Assembly (NCBI RefSeq): GCF_000003605.2
Contig: NW_003143797.1
Coordinates: 126,642-140,918 of the forward strand
Direction: 5' to 3'
Length of the DNA: 14,277 nucleotides
DNA from: Saccoglossus kowalevskii
Lineage: Eukaryota > Hemichordata > Enteropneusta > Harrimaniidae
Below the pieces are notes generated by a model. That model worked only from the letters and a program-made list of their open reading frames with translations. It did no database searches and was not told the DNA's origin. The stretch's first letter is position 1. Each line of letters begins with the position of its first letter. Shown piece after piece: positions 1 through 8,733 of this stretch. Made by a program: the position numbers and the translations under genes.

Positions 1-646
1 AACTTTGCTTGGATGCAGTTAACAGTGGTTGTATAAAATTGAAAGGAGGGACATATAATGGCTGTACAGGAAACAACTTGAGTGTCTGATGTGCATCTAA
101 AATTAATTTCAATAGAAAGTGCTTGAAATCAAATATTGATTTGATTGTATATTCCATCTTCAATAGTCGAACAGAATCCTTGGTGATTTAACCCCAGTAA
201 TTGCTGAAACACATCCAATTCCACCAAACTGACAGGCTACATTCCAGTAAATCATGAGGCAGATATCTTGCAAATACCAAAGCTGTTGCATTCATTATTA
301 TTGTACACATATTACTTAAATACATCAAAGGCTTCAAACAATATTTGGCCAACAAAGCAACTTATGGAGCTTGAATTAGACTCTGTTCTTGATTCTGAAT
401 CAGCTCGCTCCGTACATTTTCAATTAGAAAGTCATTCCATTTTCTGTGTAATTATTTGCTGTTTAGGTCAGTTGATGGTATTTGTTAGCTACACAAGAAT
501 TTGAAGTTATGGCTTGGTTGTGGAAGCAAAGCAGTAACAAATTTTTTTTATCAACAAATTAAATTCTGTAAAGCACTTGAATTAAAAGTGTGAGTCAGAG
601 TGATCAAACTAAAAATTAAATGATCATTTTGTTTTTCTTTTTACAG
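1..646 (+). other. Intron sequence upstream of the first visible exon
   Basis: AT-rich sequence with no recognisable exon or repeat. It ends in a polypyrimidine stretch and the acceptor TTTTTACAG just before 647. The preceding HUWE1 exon must lie to the left of the window. Open frames here are short and show no family resemblance. Confidence 0.6.
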
Positions 647-913
647 GTTGCTGAAAGTAGCCAGTCCTCAGCCACTGTTGTTGAATCTCAAGAAAGCACA
701 ACTGTCAAAGAGAAAGATCCTGAACAAAAAGATGAAGCAAGTATCAAAAAAAGCAAAGAGGAAACTGCTAAATTAGCAGCAGCAAACAGACCCCTCATGC
801 CAAAATCAGCGATACTCCGACTTCTTGCAGAGTTAGTTAGATCCTATGCTGGATGTGCTGCCATGATTACTCATTATCAGTACACAGGTGGACAAACACC
901 ACATTTGAAAGAA
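647..913 (+). CDS. HUWE1: HUWE1 exon 1 of window
   Basis: 89 codons; enters in phase 0 after acceptor TTACAG and leaves in phase 0 at donor GTACGT. The first half (VAESSQSS...EETAKLAAANR) is a polar, Ser/Glu/Lys-rich linker. The second half is the conserved helical block PLMPKSAILRLLAELVRSYAG...YTGGQ...LKE, which closely matches vertebrate HUWE1. The donor was placed at GAA|GTACGT because the homologous protein continues KE-DC, and the next exon begins with GAT TGC. The ATG at 620 lies in the intron and is not a start. Confidence 0.94.
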
Positions 914-2297
914 GTACGTATAATATATGTTGGTTTAGCTCATACAATTTGCAGTGTAATGCAGCAGATAAACATGTTTATAATATTGCCGAGCACAATT
1001 ATTAAGGATGTAGTAGACATAACAGGTATTTTATAGTTAGGCTTGACATTTTCATATAAGAAATGTCCTGAACTATAGTAAACCATATACTTTATGAAAC
1101 CTCTGATCTCACACTTCCTGGGTCATTTTGGATAGAATTCAATAGTTATCACGTGACTGCTAAGTAAACAAACAAAAATATTATTGTAAAAAAACGAGTA
1201 CTGCGTGAAAATGAAACTAGTTAGATGAGTAACAAACATCGTAATGTTGACCACAGGGTGTCCAATCGGGTGACAAGATTTTTGCCCAGCGAGATGTGTT
1301 TATTTCATGAGACCAGCTTGAAATTTTGGACCACGGTCACTGAATTACACTTAATTTACTTTTAGTTTATAACGAGATTTCTGGCTAACAATTAATGTTA
1401 GGATAAAACGCTCTCACCGCATGTTTGATGCTTCAGGTAACCCATGCAAAAATCAAGCGAATGTGATACCCAGGGAACGCAGCGTACTCGATAATGTAGT
1501 TCACTAATTGGTTCGTTTTCATTTGGCAGAAACGGCAAATAACCTTTCCTGTGAACAAACTGGCCAATATTTTCAGTTTGGGACGTCGTTTGAGAAAAAT
1601 ATACCCTCGGGCGAAGGGTATACTTTTATTTTATAGATTGTGTGGTTCAAGTTACAAAGTGTTCAAGCGTATCGTCAATATTCAACGTAAAACAGGCTTC
1701 AAAGCACTGGCGAGACTTGTTCATCTAGATAGCGTTGTACAGTTACAAAAGATAAATTACGTAATCCTATGCACATACAAAGGTTGTTTATTGACTGGAC
1801 ACAAGTGAGAGATTATGGTTACTTCCTTAGTAACCGGGAACCGCACGACTGAGTTTATTGTGGCAGCTACTGCAATTTTTAATGTAGGCCAACTGTGATC
1901 AGTTTGAATTGCCGCGTGTTTTCCACACAATGTCCAAGTTGTCGACAACGATCATATCCCCCCCCCCTTATAAATATAAAATGAAATGTGCTTTGTTAAT
2001 GTAGATGCAGGCGTGCTAGCTGGAGACGAGAGACAGAAACAGCTCGGTCCGACAGAGCATGTGTTTCGCTGTTCGGTCGAACGGCACCCAGGACTGGCGT
2101 AACGATTATTCAATTGTATTTATATCTCAGTTTCTTACTGGATGTTAAAATTTTGTTGTGATAAATAATTTGTCGTTTGGAACAACGTGTGAAAAAAGTA
2201 CCTCTTGCCATACCCAAAGCCGGCCTGTAAAAAAATAACCCTGCCTGGTATACAGAAATCATGGAGCTACATGCAGAAAGTAAACATGCAGTACAGT
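914..2297. other. Left part of intron 1, no gene
   Basis: No HUWE1 exon is visible. The stretch has a perfect 8-bp inverted repeat (TATACCCT at 1600-1607, AGGGTATA at 1615-1622, 7-base loop), a weaker 6-bp one (CTAACA/TGTTAG, about 1385-1400) and a run of C at about 1959-1967. Its GC content is locally higher than in neighbouring introns, which suggests old repeat material, but I cannot name a family. Open frames at 1551-1808 (+) and 1757-1948 (-) resemble nothing I know. Confidence 0.5.
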
Positions 2298-2462
2298 TCA
2301 GCTCTGAAAATTTGACATCATAATTGGGCGCGGACACTCTGTATAAGGAGTGAGGTGATTGACACGTTTCTTTATTTGATTTTTTTGTTGGAGCTCTGAC
2401 GCCGCTTCTATGAATTCCTTCTCAAGTTCATTCTCGGCTCCATTTGCCACTTCCACGACATG
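2298..2462 (-). pseudogene. Mutator-like transposase fragment, distal piece
   Basis: On the - strand, reading down from 2459, an open stretch of 53 codons begins VVEVANGAENELEKEF and continues IEAASELQQ before a stop at 2300-2298. It has the helical 'A...E..F..AA.EL' pattern that follows the Y-containing motif in animal Mutator-like transposase proteins. It continues, in the same frame, the piece ending at 3398 once the 935-bp repeat and one copy of CATG are ignored. Beyond the Gln-rich stretch (KNQIKKRVNHLTPY) I no longer recognise the family, and no catalytic domain was found. The piece is therefore truncated as well as interrupted. Confidence 0.65.
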
Positions 2463-3397
2463 TTTTTAGTCCCCGTTCGGACGCAGTCCGAAAACGGGAA
2501 CTTATGTTTTGACCTCCGTGCGTGCGTCTGTGCGTGCGTCCGGACCTGTATCTTAGAAATGCCTGGACCAATCACAATCAAACTTCACACATACATCATA
2601 CATGATAGTATACATATGCACGTCAATTTGTTTCACGATCTGATTCAAGATAGCCGAATGGCGGCCATTTTTGTGCTAAAAATTCATCAAAATCAAGCAT
2701 TTCTCGGCTGTTCACAGATGGATTTTGTTCAAACTTAGTATATACATTAGACATTATGGGACCTTAATGCAAATAATTTTCAGATAAGATTCAAAATGGC
2801 CGACTGGCGGCCATTTTGTTTTAATGAATGTGGTTCTTGTGCCATATCTCTGACTTGCTTTCACTGATTATGTTCAAATTTTCAATATACATCATGTCAT
2901 AGATAGACAGATATATTGGTTTGACGATCCTATTCAAAATAGCCAAATGGTGGCCATTTTTGTGCTAAAAAATCATCAAATATCAAGCATTTATGGATGG
3001 ATTTCGTTCAAACTTGGTACATATGTTAGACATTACAGGTTCCTGATGCACATCATTTATTTTTCAGATCGGATTCAAAATGGCTGTCTGGCGGCCATTT
3101 TGTTTTAATGATTGGGCTTCTAGAGCCATATCTCTTGCATGCTTTGACTGATTATATTCAAATTATATATATTCGTTATACATCATGTTATATATATGCA
3201 TGTAATTAAAATGGCTGATTTTGAATGCTGTTCCAGAGCAATATCTCTCAATATGGACAAGTACTTTTTTGATGATCTGATACAATTGTCAATCATTTTA
3301 ATGTTAAAAAATCATATTCCTGACATGGTTATATTCCAGCTATATTACTATAAACAAAACTATATATATTAAATTTGATAACTAACGGGGACTGTGC
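2463..3397. repeat. Hairpin-ended repeat with tandem core, copy 1 (935 bp)
   Basis: Flanked by CATG (2459-2462 and 3398-3401), read as a target-site duplication. The left end is TTTTTAGTCCCCGTT. The inverted 10-mers AGTCCCCGTT (2468-2477) and AACGGGGACT (3384-3393) lie at opposite ends. Next to the left end is an imperfect hairpin (CCGTTCGGA 2473-2481 against TCCGAAAACGG 2487-2497), then a CGTGCGTC-rich box (about 2515-2545), then a tandem core. Read on the - strand, the element ends in the hairpin followed by AAAAA, so a short A tail is a second reading. It codes for nothing recognisable. It splits the Mutator-like transposase relic, so it is younger than that relic. The superfamily is unknown to me. 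Confidence 0.75.
2640..3235 (+). repeat. Tandem core of copy 1: ~142-bp units in ~287-bp dimers
   Basis: The motif ATRGCYGNNTGGCGGCCAT recurs from 2650, 2796, 2939 and 3080, with a decayed fifth at 3211 (spacings 146, 143, 141, 131). Units 1 and 3 share the following GTGCTAAAAA...CATCAA...CAAGCATT. Units 2 and 4 share TTGTTTTAATGA and GCCATATCTCT. The true repeat is therefore a dimer of about 287 bp (1 to 3 = 289; 2 to 4 = 284). Confidence 0.85.
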
Positions 3398-3963
3398 CAT
3401 GCATGGCTTGTTTATATGGTCGCCGGTGGATCGGTGCCGGTAAACCTATGTACACGACAAATTTTGCCATCGCACGTCGGCCTTTACTGATCACTCTTCC
3501 TGCGATCACCATTTTCCTGTTTACTTGGAACTCTTTTTCTTGTTTTTCAAAAGACGTGCAAATTCTCTCTGCTGAGGAAAAATAACATTCAGAATTTGAA
3601 CATTTAAATTGGAAGTGGGATCCCCAGCCATGTCGTGTGTCTTCCTCCAATGTCAAATCCCTTTGTTGCAACTGGAGCACCGCAATGGCGCCGCTATTTA
3701 AAATGTAGACATCGATCAGTCTCAGCGATCCATCTGCGTCGGCCACCCCATCATCGTCACCATGTGATGATAATTTCCTTTTTGATGCACTTCTTGGCGC
3801 TTCTCCTAGTTCTTCAATGTCTGAGCTACATGTAGATAAATGTTTCACCGTCACAGCAGTATCGTCCGAACTTTCGCTGGACTCATACCACGATCGATGT
3901 TTGTTTGTTTTTGAGACGAAGTTTTTCTTCTTCAGACATTGGAGTCATATTCTTCCTTTTTTG
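3398..3963 (-). pseudogene. Mutator-like transposase fragment, amino-terminal piece
   Basis: Reading leftward on the - strand, a start-like ATG at 3948-3946 (MTPMSEEEKLRLKNKQT) runs in a basic context, then hits TGA at 3885-3883. One base out of frame the reading continues as RSWYESSESSDDTAVTVKH and RLIDVYILNSGAIAVL, then DLTLEEDTRHGWGS, FQFKC, TSFEKQEKEFQVNRKMV, RVISKGRRAMAKF, GLPAPIHRRPY. This pattern (LID..IL, L.LEED...G..S, F.VNRK.V, KGR.A..KF, LP.P....Y) is the amino-terminal domain of animal Mutator-like (MULE) transposase proteins. The paired cysteines usual near 'L.C..C' read LQLQQ here. The copy is dead: a frameshift near 3890, a split at 3398 and no catalytic part. The open frame runs on to 3369 only because it reads into the inserted repeat. 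Confidence 0.75.
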
Positions 3964-4519
3964 TCCCTTCCCTCTCTTAATTTCTAATAATAATTCTGAT
4001 AACAATTTTAAGGAGTGCTAATTTTTGGATGTGTCACACACGGTGTACTAATATAGAACGATCACAGAGACAGGGCGTGCGTGCGTTGTTTCCGTTGCTA
4101 AGTTGTACAACTTATACAAATTAGGTCAATATTTATTGTTTGCGCTCAAAGCCGATTATCCTGAAATCAAAGTAAGCGGTCTGCTGTTATAAACACATAT
4201 CCTATAAAATGCCTTTTTTGGGTGTACTGGTTACTATTTTGAGTGGGAAACACATCTATTGCATGCAGATAGACAAATGCCACCAAACTAGACAATAAAC
4301 AAAAAATGTATAAAATAGTGACTGTTAGTGTTAAGTTTACTACATCCTTAAATATCATTTGAACAATATTGTTTAAGTTTATTCAGAAGATGTTCTAACA
4401 TGCAGAATATGCATCTTCCTAGCCTTAGTTATTGCAGTGCTAATCTTAACTTTAGTGCATTGTTATTATATCTGTGCATATTCAGCTTCATACTAAACCT
4501 ACCTTCCATTCACTTACAG
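3964..4519. other. Right part of intron 1, no gene
   Basis: AT-rich with a small GCGTGCGTGCG run (about 4075-4085). No repeat or coding relic was recognised. It ends in the acceptor CACTTACAG for exon 2. The open frame starting at 4400 is intron up to 4519 and exon after it. Confidence 0.55.
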
Positions 4520-4748
4520 GATTGCCATGTATTGGCATATATCATGGATCATTTACTACCCCAGTGTCAGACTGCTGGGGATAAAGATACGCCTCCATTG
4601 TCAAGAGTTTTCCTAGCTAGTCTTGCTGCATGTACACATAGTACAGATGCCCAGAGTGCTCTTGTCAATGAAGTCAAATCTGCTCTAACAAGAGCATTAG
4701 CTTTTCCTGAAAGTGCTGAAAAGCATTCTAAAGTACAAGCACTGACAG
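4520..4748 (+). CDS. HUWE1: HUWE1 exon 2 of window
   Basis: 229 bases; phase 0 in, phase 1 out. It encodes [15 protein letters not shown], then [17 protein letters not shown], then [20 protein letters not shown] and [10 protein letters not shown]. This is one of the best conserved HUWE1 helical stretches. The donor is ACAG|GTGTGT: the extra G completes GGT (Gly) with GT from exon 3, giving QALTGLIS in line with the family pattern Q-A-hydrophobic-x-x-I-I-S. Confidence 0.95.
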
Positions 4749-5104
4749 GTGTGTTTTTATTTGAATCATGTATTTCACATCTTGCTAGATTATTGCCTTT
4801 TCATATTTCATAGATAACACATCTATAAGGGGACAAGTTGTTGCATAGTCTTGTACTGGTATTAGTGCTCATTTGCCAGTTGAAACTAGTAACTATTTTT
4901 ATTTGAACTATCAAAAACACAAGCAAATTCTGAATGATTATGCAGCAGTAGTCTTGTTAAAATGTCAAAATTATTTGTTTCTGAGCAAATGTCATTGTGT
5001 ATGAGAAGTTTATTGATTGATGCCTTCTAGAAATTTTGTAATTTTAATTCACCATAATGACAAATTATCACACCTACATTGTACATGTACCGTGAATAGT
5101 CGTA
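4749..5104 (+). other. Left part of intron 2, no gene
   Basis: About 350 bases of AT-rich intron after the exon 2 donor, with no recognisable repeat or coding remnant before the hairpin-ended element starts at about 5105. Confidence 0.5.
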
Positions 5105-5775
5105 TTTTTTAGCTCCGTTGTCGACTAAGTTGATATAGTGGAGCTGTTCATATTACTGATTGTCGTCGTCATCTTTACAATTTCAACTTCTTCTTCCAAA
5201 CCGCAAGTCAGAATGTTTTCAAATTTGATATGCAAGTACCTTGGACAGTTCTTTCTCAGATTTGTTCATTTTGTGATATCTTAAATTCTCTAATTTTGGT
5301 GAATATTTTTGTAATTTTTGGTAAAAAGTGATATTTTCGACTTCTTATTAAAAACTGAAAGTCCAATTGCTTTGATATTACATATATAGATACTACATGT
5401 GGACCTTTCTCAGATTTATTCATTTCGTGATAATATCTTTAATTCTTTAATTTTGGTGAATATTTTTGTAATTTTTGGTAAAAGTGATATTTTTGACTTC
5501 TTGTTGAAAATCATAAGTCTGATTGCTTTGCTATTATATATATAGGTACTACAGGTAGACCTCTCTCAGATATGCTCATTTGATGATTATATCTTCAATT
5601 ATCTAATTTTGATGAATATTTTTGTCATTTCTGGTAAAAAGTGATATTTTTGAATTTGTGTTGAAAACAGCAAGTCCGATTGCTATACATACTATACATA
5701 CATTGCATTGTTCATTTTCTAATGATATCTTCAGTTCTTTAATTGAAATGTGACTTGCTAACAGCAGAGCTACAA
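5105..5775. repeat. Hairpin-ended repeat with tandem core, AGCTCC subtype
   Basis: Starts TTTTTTAGCTCC. AGCTCC (5111-5116) pairs with GGAGCT (5140-5145), and between them GTCGAC (5119-5124) sits opposite GTTGAT, so the end folds as a bulged hairpin. A GTCGTCGTCATC box follows (about 5160-5172), then a tandem array. The right end is not sharply defined; the array fades at about 5745 and an AGAGCT lies near 5766. It shares its architecture, not its core sequence, with the repeat at 2463-3397. Confidence 0.6.
5243..5745 (+). repeat. ~156-bp tandem array, about 3 copies plus a short one
   Basis: The motif GAATATTTTTGT, followed by GGTAAAA.GTGATATTTT, recurs at 5301, 5458 and 5614 (spacing 157 and 156). 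The motif CTCAGATTTGTTCATTTTGTG and its variants recurs near 5253, 5408 and 5564. A fourth, shortened copy begins at about 5707 (TGTTCATTTTCTAATGATATC). Units also share AAGTCCGATTGCT-like text and a TATATATAG run. Non-coding. Confidence 0.85.
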
Positions 5776-5848
5776 TGTATCTCAGCCGACAGGTTGTTTG
5801 TTTTTACTAATCTCATCTTCACAAGCATTTTTTTTTTTATTCTGCCAG

Positions 5849-6184
5849 GTTTAATCAGTATTATAATTGATGCTTGTCCACCAACTGGTGCTTATCATCA
5901 AACTCAGACATTCAAATCACAAACGAATGGCATGAACAATATCATACGTCTGTTATTGAAACGTGGATTGGTGGCAGATTTATCTAGAATACCCCACCAC
6001 CTTGATTTATCCAGTCCCAGTATGGCTTCTACTGTCAATGCTGCTTTAAAACCATTGGAAACATTGACAAGGATTGTTAACCAGCCAACAACTGCAACTA
6101 CCACTAACAAGAGCACTAAAAAGTCTGGCAGATCTAGCGAAACTGGTACTCCTGGCGAGGAGCTGCATGCTGATCAACCCCAAG
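5849..6184 (+). CDS. HUWE1: HUWE1 exon 3 of window
   Basis: 336 bases; phase 1 in and out. The acceptor is TTCTGCCAG. It encodes (G)[11 protein letters not shown]...[10 protein letters not shown], the highly conserved [24 protein letters not shown], then [20 protein letters not shown] and TLTRIVNQP, and ends in a Thr/Ser/Lys-rich tail and EELHADQPQ where the acidic linker begins. The donor is CAAG|GTTTGA. This donor makes Q-G-E across the junction with exon 4. The open frame from 5743 includes intron upstream of 5849. Confidence 0.95.
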
Positions 6185-6248
6185 GTTTGATATGATCATC
6201 ATTTACAAAAAGTTCAATTGTTTACATTTTTCTCGCCTGTTATTGGTA

Positions 6249-6645
6249 CCGGATTCTGCCGTAAATTCGCCCAGGGTCGTTAAAGGGCAGTTCAGGTTTT
6301 TAAAAAAAAAATTGGGACCAAGAAACCGCCCAGGGCGATTTTTCGGCAGTTTTTTAAGGTGTTATTTTAATCTTTTCTGATGCCTAAAAGTTTCGCCGTA
6401 GTCATTGACGCCTATTCAAGAGTATTAATGTTTATTGCGACTAGCGTGAATGGGTTAGCTTCGGTTTGACAATGAGTTATCAAAGTTATCGAGTTTTCAT
6501 AGGTGGATTTTTCAATGAAAATATAAGCCCCCCTAAAAATATTTGATGATAATTTTTTGAAAATTTGAACCCAAAATAAGGGCCCACCAGCGGTGAAACC
6601 GCCCAGGGCGATTTTTCGGATGGGCGAATTTACAGCAGAATCTGG
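6249..6645. mobile_element. 397-bp MITE with TA target duplication (Tc1/mariner-like)
   Basis: Terminal inverted repeats: CCGGATTCTGCCGTAAATTCGCCC at 6249-6272 and its inverse at 6622-6645, differing at two positions. Both outer ends abut TA (6247-6248, 6646-6647), as expected for Tc1/mariner insertion. A 25-bp segment that includes CGCCCAGGGCGATTTTTCGG is repeated directly and exactly at 6322-6346 and 6595-6619, with a further CGCCCAGGG at 6268-6276. No transposase is encoded, so it is non-autonomous. It makes up most of intron 3. Confidence 0.85.
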
Positions 6646-6723
6646 TATTACCCCATTTTCCACTTAGTGAATTGGGAATTTCTTTTTGTTTTTGTAATTA
6701 CAAGATGTGTTCATCAATTTCAG

Positions 6724-6804
6724 GAGAAAATGTCACGGTCGTTGACCCAAGTGGAACAGGAACTCTTGATACAACAGCTGGTCAAGATAGCCAAGCAGCA
6801 GCGG
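6724..6804 (+). CDS. HUWE1: HUWE1 exon 4 of window (linker)
   Basis: 81 bases, phase 1 in and out, 27 codons in effect. The acceptor is ATTTCAG and the donor GCGG|GTATGA. It encodes (G)ENVTVVDPSGTGTLDTTAGQ then DSQAAA. There is no clear counterpart in vertebrate HUWE1; it was placed by frame, by splice sites and by position in the linker. Its length is a multiple of three with equal phases, so skipping it would keep the frame. Both sites are usable but not strong, so confidence is lower than for the conserved exons. Confidence 0.8.
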
Positions 6805-7075
6805 GTATGAAAAACGATCTACTTCTCCTTTGCTGTCTGTTCACATACTGTGTGTTCTTTACCATAGCCTAGATTCGCCTTGCCACACCTCACCACCCAT
6901 GCTGTTCTTTAACATAGCCTAGCCAGTCAGTTTCAGTTTGCTGAGGGGCTTGTATTTAAATAATTTTTTCACACAGCAAAATGTCTTGATGCTTGTGGAT
7001 CTGGGTATGTTGGTAATGCCACTTTAATTACAACACAGATTTGCATACATTTCTGAATTGTTCCTGTTTTTATAG

Positions 7076-7167
7076 ATATGCTTGATATAAGTGAAGTTGA
7101 ATCAGAACAGCTAGGTGCACAGACGCAAGAGGATGACCATCAAATTGGAGATGAACATGCCATGGAG
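7076..7167 (+). CDS. HUWE1: HUWE1 exon 5 of window (acidic linker)
   Basis: 92 bases, phase 1 in, phase 0 out. Acceptor TTTTTATAG, strong donor GTAAGT. It encodes (D)MLDISEVESEQLGAQTQED and DHQIGDEHAME. It is acidic, with the EV/E..Q spacing of the family linker. The open track in this frame is too short to stand out by itself; the exon is supported by the splice sites and by frame continuity to exons 4 and 6. Confidence 0.88.
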
Positions 7168-7281
7168 GTAAGTTTCATAGTCATTTATAGATTGTATCAT
7201 CATCCAATGTTCTTAGCTTTTGGATTTTTCAAATTCAGTGATGTCTTTTGACTGATCTCTATTATTTTGAATACGCTACAG

Positions 7282-7405
7282 GCAAGTGCAGAACTGGACG
7301 ATATCATGGATGAGATACTAGAAAGACAGAGTGGGAATAGACCTGCAGTCTTACAGGATACTCTCATTACAGCTCCAGCACCAACAAGGTTCATAGATCA
7401 AGGAG
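7282..7405 (+). CDS. HUWE1: HUWE1 exon 6 of window
   Basis: 124 bases, phase 0 in, phase 1 out. The acceptor is CGCTACAG, the donor GGAG|GTGTGT. It encodes ASAELDDIMDEILERQSGN and continues RPAVLQDTLITAPAPTRFIDQG. The ELDDIMDEILER helix matches the short conserved island ELEDLIDELLER in vertebrate HUWE1, so this exon anchors the linker alignment. A second possible donor (AAG|GTTCAT, about 7389) is weaker and would break the frame to exon 7. Confidence 0.93.
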
Positions 7406-7974
7406 GTGTGTATAAATATGTCCTCATAATTTAAATCTCAATAATGCATGTCAATTATATGTTAATGATCGTTTGATGTAACTATACTTGATTGAGGTGT
7501 TACACGATCATCTGCGATTTTCTAAAACATTCACATTTATGGTGTAAAATTGTAAAGCAACTTTGGGGCTACTTCTATGTGAACTATGGTGGAGATTCCT
7601 TTTATTGTAGGACAAGAAATTTTTCGTGCAATGAAATTTTCATGTGAAAGCAAATTTTGTCTAATTCGCGTGTTTTATTATTAGTGTTCTCCTTGCAGAC
7701 AAATTACTAGTATTCAAATTTGACCTTTCATTTATACATGTTTGTCAATAAATTTTAAACAGAATCTTAACAAATACAAACAAAGAGCATTTATTATTCA
7801 ATTTCTGTTACTAATTCACACATTAAAAAATGAGTGTTACTCTTCCACTAGCCAACACACGTCCGAGGATTATCGCTATTGTTACTACAGTTCACACTCA
7901 ACACGACAACCATTTTTGCCAAGTAAAAAATATGGAAAACGATGCATCAGTATTTAGATACTGTTATCATTCCA
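7406..7974 (+). other. Left part of intron 6, no gene
   Basis: AT-rich intron after the exon 6 donor, with no recognised repeat. The last 120 bases may already be eroded transposase sequence, since several short overlapping frames end there, but this cannot be shown by eye. Confidence 0.4.
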
Positions 7975-8390
7975 TATGTTTCATCGTCACACCAGAAACT
8001 GGGGTTACCCTAGCAATATTTCATGTATTCAGAGCACAGTGATGTTAAGATTTTTTTTAAATACTACACGACAACAACATTGCTACTGTGTTTGTTCCGG
8101 CCTGTTGTACCGATCAGCTGCAACCCCTAAATCTTGCCGTCTACAAGCCTTTCAAGGACTCGCTGAAATCTAACTTTCAATCGTGGTACTATGACCGTAT
8201 TTTGAATGAACTGCAGACGGGAGCTGATATTTCCGATGTCTAAGCAATCTTTGTCTTTCGGAATTAAAACCACTCCATGCTAAATTGTTAGTTGAAGCTG
8301 ATCAGTCTATTGAAAATTGCATTTTAATTATAGCAAAGAGCTCCCTCTGCGAATTACGTGAAAATTTAACTGCACGAATAATTTCCTGTT
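7975..8390 (+). pseudogene. Degraded pogo/DDE_1-type transposase fragment
   Basis: The carboxy-terminal half of a DDE_1 (pogo/jerky-like) transposase, in pieces. In one frame: LAIFHVFRAQ (about 8010-8039), three stops (8040, 8046, 8058), then ILHDNNIATVFVPACCTDQL and QPLNLAVYKPFKDSLKSNF, then QSWYYDRILNELQTG, ending in TAA at 8241. One base out of frame from 8240 it continues LSELKPLHAKLLVEA and runs to about 8390. The family pattern is 'IFDVFRGQ...DN.I..V.VPA..TD.LQPLDL.V...K...' then 'LKPLHAKW'. The expected catalytic Asp of 'IFD' reads His here. The copy is dead. Upstream, FLPSKKYGKR (about 7912-7941, another frame) may be a further remnant, but I am unsure. Termini were not found. Confidence 0.75.
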
Positions 8391-8619
8391 CTACAGTGTT
8401 CATATTTTCTTGCATATTTTACGTATAAATATATCACACTCAGTAAAATGAATTTTTGATTTCTTTTAATATTCTTCATTTTGCCTTGCTACTTTTTTGG
8501 TTAAACTTGTTTATCGACTTGTGCTTTGCTTTATGTTTGAGGGATAACTGAAATTCCATTTTGACCCTTACATTTCGATATAGATAATAGAATCAGATGC
8601 CATCCACTGATTCTTGTAG

Positions 8620-8733
8620 ATTCTCAAGATGAAGATGCTCATCGTGATGAGGAAGAGGAAATTGGAGGAGGATTGGCTGATGCAGAAATGGCAAGTCACC
8701 ATGACAGTCATGGGGATGATGAAAGTGCTGCAG
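8620..8733 (+). CDS. HUWE1: HUWE1 exon 7 of window (acidic linker)
   Basis: 114 bases, phase 1 in and out. Acceptor TTCTTGTAG, donor GCAG|GTAAAT. It encodes (D)SQDEDAHRDEEEEIGGGLAD then AEMASHHDSHGDDESAA, a mostly Asp/Glu/His/Gly stretch that fits the linker. A longer open frame from 8629 (MKMLIVMRKRK...) is the same DNA read out of frame and is a shadow. The exon keeps the frame if skipped. Confidence 0.88.

Noticed and set aside
620-646. ATG and open frame just before exon 1
   Set aside because: It is the polypyrimidine tract and acceptor of the intron, in frame by chance. HUWE1 begins far upstream of this segment.
1551-1808. 85-codon + strand frame with basic residues
   Set aside because: No recognisable domain, no splice or start context, and it lies in an intron with repeat-like features.
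2028-2100. Possible tRNA-derived SINE head (GGTCCGACAG, GGTCGAAC)
   Set aside because: No A box and B box at proper spacing, and no clover-leaf could be drawn.
2110-2337. 75-codon - strand frame left of the relic
   Set aside because: It overlaps the relic in another frame and shows no transposase or other motif I can name. It could be more decayed element sequence, but this is not supported.
3394-3835. Open frames on the + strand over the Mutator-like relic
   Set aside because: They are the opposite-strand shadows of the - strand transposase fragment, which has the family motifs.
7742-8173. Three overlapping open frames in intron 6 as possible small genes
   Set aside because: They overlap the degraded pogo-type transposase in mixed frames and have no independent support.
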